Shown: piece by piece, positions 7,280-11,235 of the stretch
How the letters are laid out: every line of letters starts with the position of its first letter
Position numbering within the stretch: the stretch's first letter is position 1
From: QHWF01 sp036848175
GTDB taxonomy: Bacteria; Acidobacteriota; Vicinamibacteria; Vicinamibacterales; CAVVIG01
Direction: 5' to 3'
Assembly: GCA_036848175.1 (NCBI GenBank)
Contig: DAIUKO010000262.1
Span: 1-11,235, forward strand
DNA length: 11,235 bases
Program-made: the position numbers and the translations under genes
Notes under the pieces: model-generated
Databases searched by the model: none
Seen by the model: only the letters and a program-made list of their open reading frames with translations
What the model was told of the DNA's origin: nothing

Positions 7280-9961
7280 ATGCCGTTCGAGCCAGGCACG
7301 CGTCTGGGCCCGTACGAAATCGTCGCGCCGCTCGGCGCGGGCGGCATGGGAGAGGTCTACCGCGCGCGTGACACCCGGCTCGATCGGACCGTCGCCGTCA
7401 AGGTTCTCAACCGCACGCTGGCGGCGGATTCGGACGCGCGCCTGCGCTTCGAGCAGGAAGCGCGCGCCATCGCGGCGCTGAACGATCCGCACATCTGCAC
7501 GATCCACGACGTCGGCCGTCAAGACGAGTTCGACTACCTCGTCCTCGAGTACCTCGAGGGCGAGACGCTGGCCGAACGTCTGCGGCGAACGCCCGGCATC
7601 GGTCTGCCCATCGCCGACGCCCTGGCCATCGCCATCCAGATCGCCGACGCGCTCGACCGCGCCCATCGCGCCGGCATCACCCACCGCGATTTGAAGCCTG
7701 GCAACGTGATGCTGCTTGGCGGCGCCGGCGGGTCGAGCGCGCCGACCATCAAGCTGCTCGACTTCGGCCTGGCCGCGCGAACCGCCGCCGCCCGGACGCC
7801 CGCCATCTCGCCGCTCGAGGCGACGATGGCTGCGCCGCTGACGATGACGCGACCGCCGGCCGTCGTCGCGTCGGCCGGTTTCGGCACGCTGCAGTACATG
7901 GCGCCCGAGCAGCTCGATGGCGACGCGGGCGATCATCGCGCCGACATCTTCGCCTTCGGCTGCGTGCTCTACGAGATGCTCGCCGGACGCAAGGCGTTCG
8001 AAGCCGAAGGCGCGTCGGCGGCGATTGCCGCGATCATGACTGCCGATCCGCCGCCGGTCGCCGCGCTGCACTCGGCACATCCGCTGCTCGACCACGTGCT
8101 GCGGCGCTGCCTCGAGAAGGATCGCGAGCGGCGCTGGCAGACGATTCGTGACGTCGCCGCGGAGCTGCGCTGGATCGTCGAACATCCGATCGCGGCGCCG
8201 GCCGCCGCGGCCGCAGCGATGACGCGCCCGAGCGGGCCGGCGCGTGCGGCGTTGTGGTTCGCGATCGCGCTCGTCGCGGTGGCAGCGGCCGCCGGTCTGT
8301 TCGCCATCCGTGGACGCGGCGCCGCGCCGAGTGCGGCCGCGCTCCGCTTCGAGATTTCCACCGCGCCGACCGACGATCCCTCGACAGCGCTGTCACCCGA
8401 CGGTACGCAACTCGCGTTCGTCGCGAATCAGAATCGCGTACCGGTGCTCTGGGTTCGCCCGCTCGACGCCCTCGAGAGCCGCGCGCTGCCCGGGACCGAC
8501 GGCGCGAGCTTTCCGTTCTGGTCGCCGGACGGCCGAGCGATCGCGTTCTTCGCCGGCGACAAGCTGAAGCGCATCGACGTCGCCGGGGGCACGCCGATCG
8601 TGATCACCGACGTGCCAAACGCCCGCGGCGGCTCGTGGAATGCCGACGGCGTGATTCTGTTCGTGCCCGGGGTGACGGCACCGATCAAGCGCGTGCCGGC
8701 GCGCGGCGGTCCTGTGGAGAGCGTGACGCAGGTGAATGCGAGCAGCGGTCCCGCCCATCGCTTGCCGCAGTTCCTGCCCGACGGTCAGCGATTCCTGTTT
8801 TCGTCGGCGCTGGGCACCGACGAGACCAACGGTGTGTATCTTGGCCGCCTCGACAAAACAGAACCGGTCCGTCTGCTGGCAGCCGAGACCGGCGGCAGGT
8901 TCGCGGCGCCCGACAGGCTGCTGACGATCAGACAGGGAGCGCTGCAGGCGTACCGTTTTGATGCCGCGGCGGGTGTGGTGCGTGGTGAACCTTCGCTCAT
9001 CGCGCAGGGATTCTCAGGCGCTGCGGCGAATCCCGTGTTCGCCACCTCCGACAACGGCGTGCTCGCGTACCGGGTGGGCACGGCGCAGCGGCGCCAGCTG
9101 GTGTGGGTCGACCGGCACGGGACGGTGCTGCGCACGATCGGTGAACCGGAATCCGACTACATTTCGTCGCCGGAGCTGAGCGGCGACGAGCAGTCGGTGG
9201 TCGTCTTTCTTCAGCGCACCGGCGACAACGACATCTGGACGATCGAGCTTGCGCGCAACCTCGCGCGCCGCGTCACCGACGGTCCGCCGGCCGATGCGCA
9301 TCCGCTGTGGGATCCCGACGGCCAGCACGTCGTCTTTTCCTCGCGGCGGTTCGGCGGCGGCGGTCCGGCGCGGCAGGCGCTCAGCGGCGGGAAAGCGGAG
9401 CCACTGTTTGCGGGCGCAGAGAACGGTCTGCCGCTGTCGTGGACGCGCGACCGCCAATACCTCCTGCTCCGCCGCGACAGCGGGAAGAACGGCTCGGACA
9501 TCGTGGCGGTCGCCACGACCGGCGAGCGGCGCGAAGTGCCAGTCGCGCAGTCGCAGTACGACGAGACCGAAGGTCAGTTTTCGCCGGACGGGAAGTGGGT
9601 GGCGCTCGTGTCCAACGAAAGCGGCCGCTCGGAGGTGTTCGTGCAGTCGTTCCCGGAAGGGCGGTCGCGCGCGCAAGTGTCGACCGCCGGCGGGACGCAG
9701 GTCCGCTGGTCGGCAGACGGCAAAGAGATTTTCTACGTGGCGCCGGACGGCAAGCTGATGGCCGTGTCGATTGGACTGAGCGGCGCGGTGCCCGACGTGA
9801 AACTGCCCGCACCGCTGTTTCAAACGCACCTCGCCACCGGCATCAACGTGCTCGGCTTCAAGCCGCAGTACGCGGTCGCGCGCGACGGCCGATTCCTGAT
9901 CAATACCGCTATCGAAAGCGCCAGCGCGCCGATCGTCGTGTCGGTGAACTGGATGAAGTAG
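7280..9961 (+). CDS. Transmembrane Ser/Thr protein kinase with C-terminal TolB-like beta-propeller
   Basis: The 893-residue protein is a PknB-type (Hanks) kinase that phosphorylates Ser/Thr in the cytoplasm. Residues 12-275 carry the full catalytic set: glycine loop GAGGMGEVY (19-27), Lys41 in VAVK, Glu60 in the C-helix, HRDLKPGN with Asp137 and Asn142, DFG at 161-163, and APE at 208-210. DFG to APE spans about 50 residues, long for the family and rich in Ala, Thr and Pro. One hydrophobic segment lies at about 323-345. The outside part has propeller-type repeats near residues 371 (LSPDGTQLAF), 415 (WSPDGRAIAF), 499 (FLPDGQRFLF), 678 (WDPDGQHVVF), 768 (FSPDGKWVAL) and 811 (WSADGKEIFY), probably a sensing or protein-binding propeller. 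The start is fixed because an in-frame TGA (7277-7279) directly precedes the ATG, yet no Shine-Dalgarno is visible. The signal and target proteins are unknown. Confidence 0.93.
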   Translation: MPFEPGTRLGPYEIVAPLGAGGMGEVYRARDTRLDRTVAVKVLNRTLAADSDARLRFEQEARAIAALNDPHICTIHDVGRQDEFDYLVLEYLEGETLAERLRRTPGIGLPIADALAIAIQIADALDRAHRAGITHRDLKPGNVMLLGGAGGSSAPTIKLLDFGLAARTAAARTPAISPLEATMAAPLTMTRPPAVVASAGFGTLQYMAPEQLDGDAGDHRADIFAFGCVLYEMLAGRKAFEAEGASAAIAAIMTADPPPVAALHSAHPLLDHVLRRCLEKDRERRWQTIRDVAAELRWIVEHPIAAPAAAAAAMTRPSGPARAALWFAIALVAVAAAAGLFAIRGRGAAPSAAALRFEISTAPTDDPSTALSPDGTQLAFVANQNRVPVLWVRPLDALESRALPGTDGASFPFWSPDGRAIAFFAGDKLKRIDVAGGTPIVITDVPNARGGSWNADGVILFVPGVTAPIKRVPARGGPVESVTQVNASSGPAHRLPQFLPDGQRFLFSSALGTDETNGVYLGRLDKTEPVRLLAAETGGRFAAPDRLLTIRQGALQAYRFDAAAGVVRGEPSLIAQGFSGAAANPVFATSDNGVLAYRVGTAQRRQLVWVDRHGTVLRTIGEPESDYISSPELSGDEQSVVVFLQRTGDNDIWTIELARNLARRVTDGPPADAHPLWDPDGQHVVFSSRRFGGGGPARQALSGGKAEPLFAGAENGLPLSWTRDRQYLLLRRDSGKNGSDIVAVATTGERREVPVAQSQYDETEGQFSPDGKWVALVSNESGRSEVFVQSFPEGRSRAQVSTAGGTQVRWSADGKEIFYVAPDGKLMAVSIGLSGAVPDVKLPAPLFQTHLATGINVLGFKPQYAVARDGRFLINTAIESASAPIVVSVNWMK

Positions 9962-9996
9962 GAAGTCTGAAGTCTGAAGTCTGAAGTACGAAGTAC
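9962..9996 (+). repeat. Heptamer tandem repeat GAAGTCT x3, GAAGTAC x2
   Basis: Five head-to-tail 7-base units fill the start of the 55-base spacer between the kinase stop codon and the ribosome binding site of the next gene. The first three are GAAGTCT and the last two GAAGTAC. The array begins one base inside the end of the kinase gene's stop codon region. I see no inverted partner nearby. Confidence 0.9.
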
Positions 9997-10002
9997 GAAA
10001 GC

Positions 10003-10008
10003 GAGGAG
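10003..10008 (+). promoter_or_regulatory. Shine-Dalgarno GAGGAG for the DLH-like gene
   Basis: GAGGAG lies 8 bases before ATG 10017. It supports this start, which places the twin-arginine motif at residues 20-21. The other nearby ATG (10024) is in a different frame. Confidence 0.7.
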
Positions 10009-10016
10009 ATCAAGCG

Positions 10017-10916
10017 ATGCCTGATGAATCACGAGAACAGAGACCAGACGAGGAGACGCCGGACGATCCGTCGCGGCGCGAGTTCGTGGCGATGTCGATC
10101 GCCGCCGGCCTGGCGGCTGCCGCGGGATCCGCGTCGGCGGCGGATCTGCCGGTGGTCGAGAAGAACGTGGAGGTCAAGACGCCGGACGGCACCTGCGATG
10201 CGGCGTTCATTCATCCCGCGACCGGATCGCATCCGGGTGTGCTCGTCTGGCCGGACGCGTTCGGTTTGCGCCCGGCGATGCGCGACATCGCCAAGCGGAT
10301 CGCGGCCGAAGGCTATTCGGTGCTCGTCCCGAATCCGTTCTATCGGCTGGCGAAGGCGCCGGTCATCGCGGATCCGACGTCGTTCAGCTTCTCGAATCCC
10401 GCCGACATGGCGAAGCTTCAACCGCTGATGGCGTCGATCAGCGCGCCGGGCGCGGCGGAGAAGGATGCGCCGGCCTACATCGCGTTCCTCGACGCGCAGG
10501 CGCAGGTCGACAAGGCGAAGAAGATGGGGACGCAGGGGTACTGCATGGGCGGGCCGCTCGTGGTCCGAACGGCGGCCGCGCTTCCGGATCGGATCGGCGC
10601 GGGCGCGTCGTTTCACGGCGGCGGCCTCGTGACCAACGCGCCGACGAGCCCGCACCTGCTCGCGCCGAAGATCAAGGCGCGGATGTACTTCGGCATCGCC
10701 TCGAACGACGATCAGCGTCAGCCGGATGCGAAGGACAAATTGAAGGAGGCGTTCGCCGCGGCCAAGGTGCCGGCGGAAATCGAGGTCTATCAGTCGCTGC
10801 ACGGCTGGTGCGTGCCCGACATGCCGATGCAGAACGGCAACCCGATCTACAACAAGCCCGACGCGGAGCGCGCGTGGGCGAAGCTGGTGGCGCTCTACAA
10901 AGCTGCGCTCGTTTGA
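10017..10916 (+). CDS. Tat-exported dienelactone hydrolase family protein
   Basis: The 299-residue alpha/beta hydrolase belongs to the dienelactone hydrolase (DLH) family, whose members cleave lactones or esters with a Cys-Asp-His triad. Visible triad candidates are Cys176 in GYCMGG (the nucleophile elbow), Asp231 or Asp232 in IASNDDQ, and His262 in LHGWCVPD. The N-terminus is a twin-arginine signal: an acidic leader, then SRREFVAMS (Arg20-Arg21), the hydrophobic stretch AAGLAAAAG, and AxA-type cleavage near SASAADLP. Export in folded form to the periplasm follows from this. Cytoplasmic DLHs lack such a leader and are about 230-250 residues, so mature size here (about 257) is normal. It lies 55 bases after the kinase gene in the same direction and may be co-transcribed. 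The exact substrate is not known; a generic esterase role is equally possible. Confidence 0.9.
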   Translation: MPDESREQRPDEETPDDPSRREFVAMSIAAGLAAAAGSASAADLPVVEKNVEVKTPDGTCDAAFIHPATGSHPGVLVWPDAFGLRPAMRDIAKRIAAEGYSVLVPNPFYRLAKAPVIADPTSFSFSNPADMAKLQPLMASISAPGAAEKDAPAYIAFLDAQAQVDKAKKMGTQGYCMGGPLVVRTAAALPDRIGAGASFHGGGLVTNAPTSPHLLAPKIKARMYFGIASNDDQRQPDAKDKLKEAFAAAKVPAEIEVYQSLHGWCVPDMPMQNGNPIYNKPDAERAWAKLVALYKAALV

Positions 10917-11002
10917 CGGGTGAACGGAGAAGTACGGAGTTAACAGAGTTCACAAACGGAGCAACGGAGACAACGGAGAAGAACGGAGGTGAGGTTCGAC
11001 GC

Positions 11003-11020
11003 GCGCCGCCAGAGCGGCGC
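11003..11020. repeat. Hairpin 1 of the 3' element (7 bp, loop CAGA)
   Basis: GCGCCGC (11003-11009) pairs with GCGGCGC (11014-11020) around a 4-base loop. Its first base overlaps the last base of the 12-bp closing stem. Confidence 0.75.
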
Positions 11021-11022
11021 CA

Positions 11023-11095
11023 ATGGCGGAAATCGGCCACGGATACGAGTCGCGATCGATCTCACCGACTCGTATCCGCGGCCGATTCCCGCCAT
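11023..11095. repeat. Hairpin 2 of the 3' element (30-bp stem, 28 matched, 13-base loop)
   Basis: Bases 11023-11052 are the reverse complement of 11066-11095 except at two places (11030 or its neighbour, and 11039). Both give A opposite C on the + strand and U opposite G on the - strand. The loop contains the self-complementary octamer GATCGATC (11054-11061). Confidence 0.9.
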
Positions 11096-11098
11096 GCG

Positions 11099-11121
11099 GT
11101 GGGCCTGCTCCGCAGGCCCAC
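11099..11121. repeat. Hairpin 3 of the 3' element (10 bp, loop TCC)
   Basis: GTGGGCCTGC (11099-11108) pairs perfectly with GCAGGCCCAC (11112-11121) around a 3-base loop. Base 11121 is shared with the closing stem. There is no following T-tract, so an intrinsic terminator is not clear. Confidence 0.85.
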
Positions 11122-11235
11122 GCGTCGAACCTTCGTCGATCGCTGCCGCACTCTAGCTATAACGCCGCGAGCGTGTTTTGCCTCCGTTCGTCCTCCGTTC
11201 GCTCCGTTCCTCCGTTTGTGAACTCCGTTCTCTCC

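Larger units (their letters stand above)
10917..11235. repeat. Gene-free nested inverted-repeat element with three internal hairpins
   Basis: No credible gene lies here. Outer arms 10943-10989 and 11181-11228 are imperfect inverted copies rich in ACGGAG units; 10946-10961 and 11210-11225 are a perfect 16-base inverted match. Inside, 10992-11003 (AGGTTCGACGCG) pairs perfectly with 11121-11132. This stem encloses three hairpins listed separately. Bases 11133-11180 are an unpaired right-hand spacer. The element follows the DLH-like stop codon directly and reaches the window edge, so its right end may be cut. It could be a mobile palindromic repeat, a structured RNA, or a transcript-end structure. 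Confidence 0.85.

Noticed and set aside
11134..11165. tRNA-like GGTTCGA and a minus-strand TATAGC (-10-like) sequence
   Set aside because: No acceptor, D or anticodon stems can be formed around GGTTCGA, and no matching -35 element is found at 16-18 bases, so neither a tRNA nor a promoter is supported.
10808..11221. Open frame running through the end of the DLH-like gene into the 3' element
   Set aside because: It is out of frame with the DLH-like gene and translates the palindromic element; there is no ribosome binding site or protein-like composition.

Overview
The window is about 65% G+C and holds five protein-coding genes, all on the + strand. They are a 5'-truncated Oar-type TonB-dependent receptor, two tandem paralogous exported PHP-type metallohydrolases, a membrane Ser/Thr kinase with a C-terminal beta-propeller, and a Tat-exported dienelactone hydrolase-like protein. 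A receptor of this kind, a PknB-like kinase fused to TolB-type propeller repeats, and spacers built of short-sequence repeats together suggest an Acidobacteriota genome, perhaps Vicinamibacteria. This is an inference from gene style, since no rRNA or other taxonomic marker is present.

Positions 1-7129 look like one transcription unit. The receptor (1-2409) is followed after 18 bases by the first PHP-like hydrolase (2428-4836), and after 13 bases by the second (4850-7129). Both hydrolases have N-terminal export signals. Their C-terminal halves read as the CehA/McbA branch of the PHP superfamily, but the last metal-ligand position carries Tyr where His is expected. The simplest reading is an envelope system in which the hydrolases process a substrate and the receptor imports the product, or the receptor imports the substrate for periplasmic hydrolysis. 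The substrate cannot be read from the sequence.

Positions 7130-7279 form a spacer of 8-base tandem repeats (ATTTGAGG) facing inverted copies (CCTCAAAT), giving a stem of about 36 bp. The kinase-propeller gene (7280-9961) follows and has no visible ribosome binding site. A 55-base spacer with a different, 7-base tandem repeat leads to the DLH-like gene (10017-10916).

Positions 10917-11235 contain no gene. They form a nested palindromic element: outer arms of about 47 bp made of ACGGAG-type repeats, then a perfect 12-bp stem enclosing three hairpins of 7, 30 and 10 bp. This multibranched structure and the unusual tandem PHP pair are the two most noteworthy things in the window.
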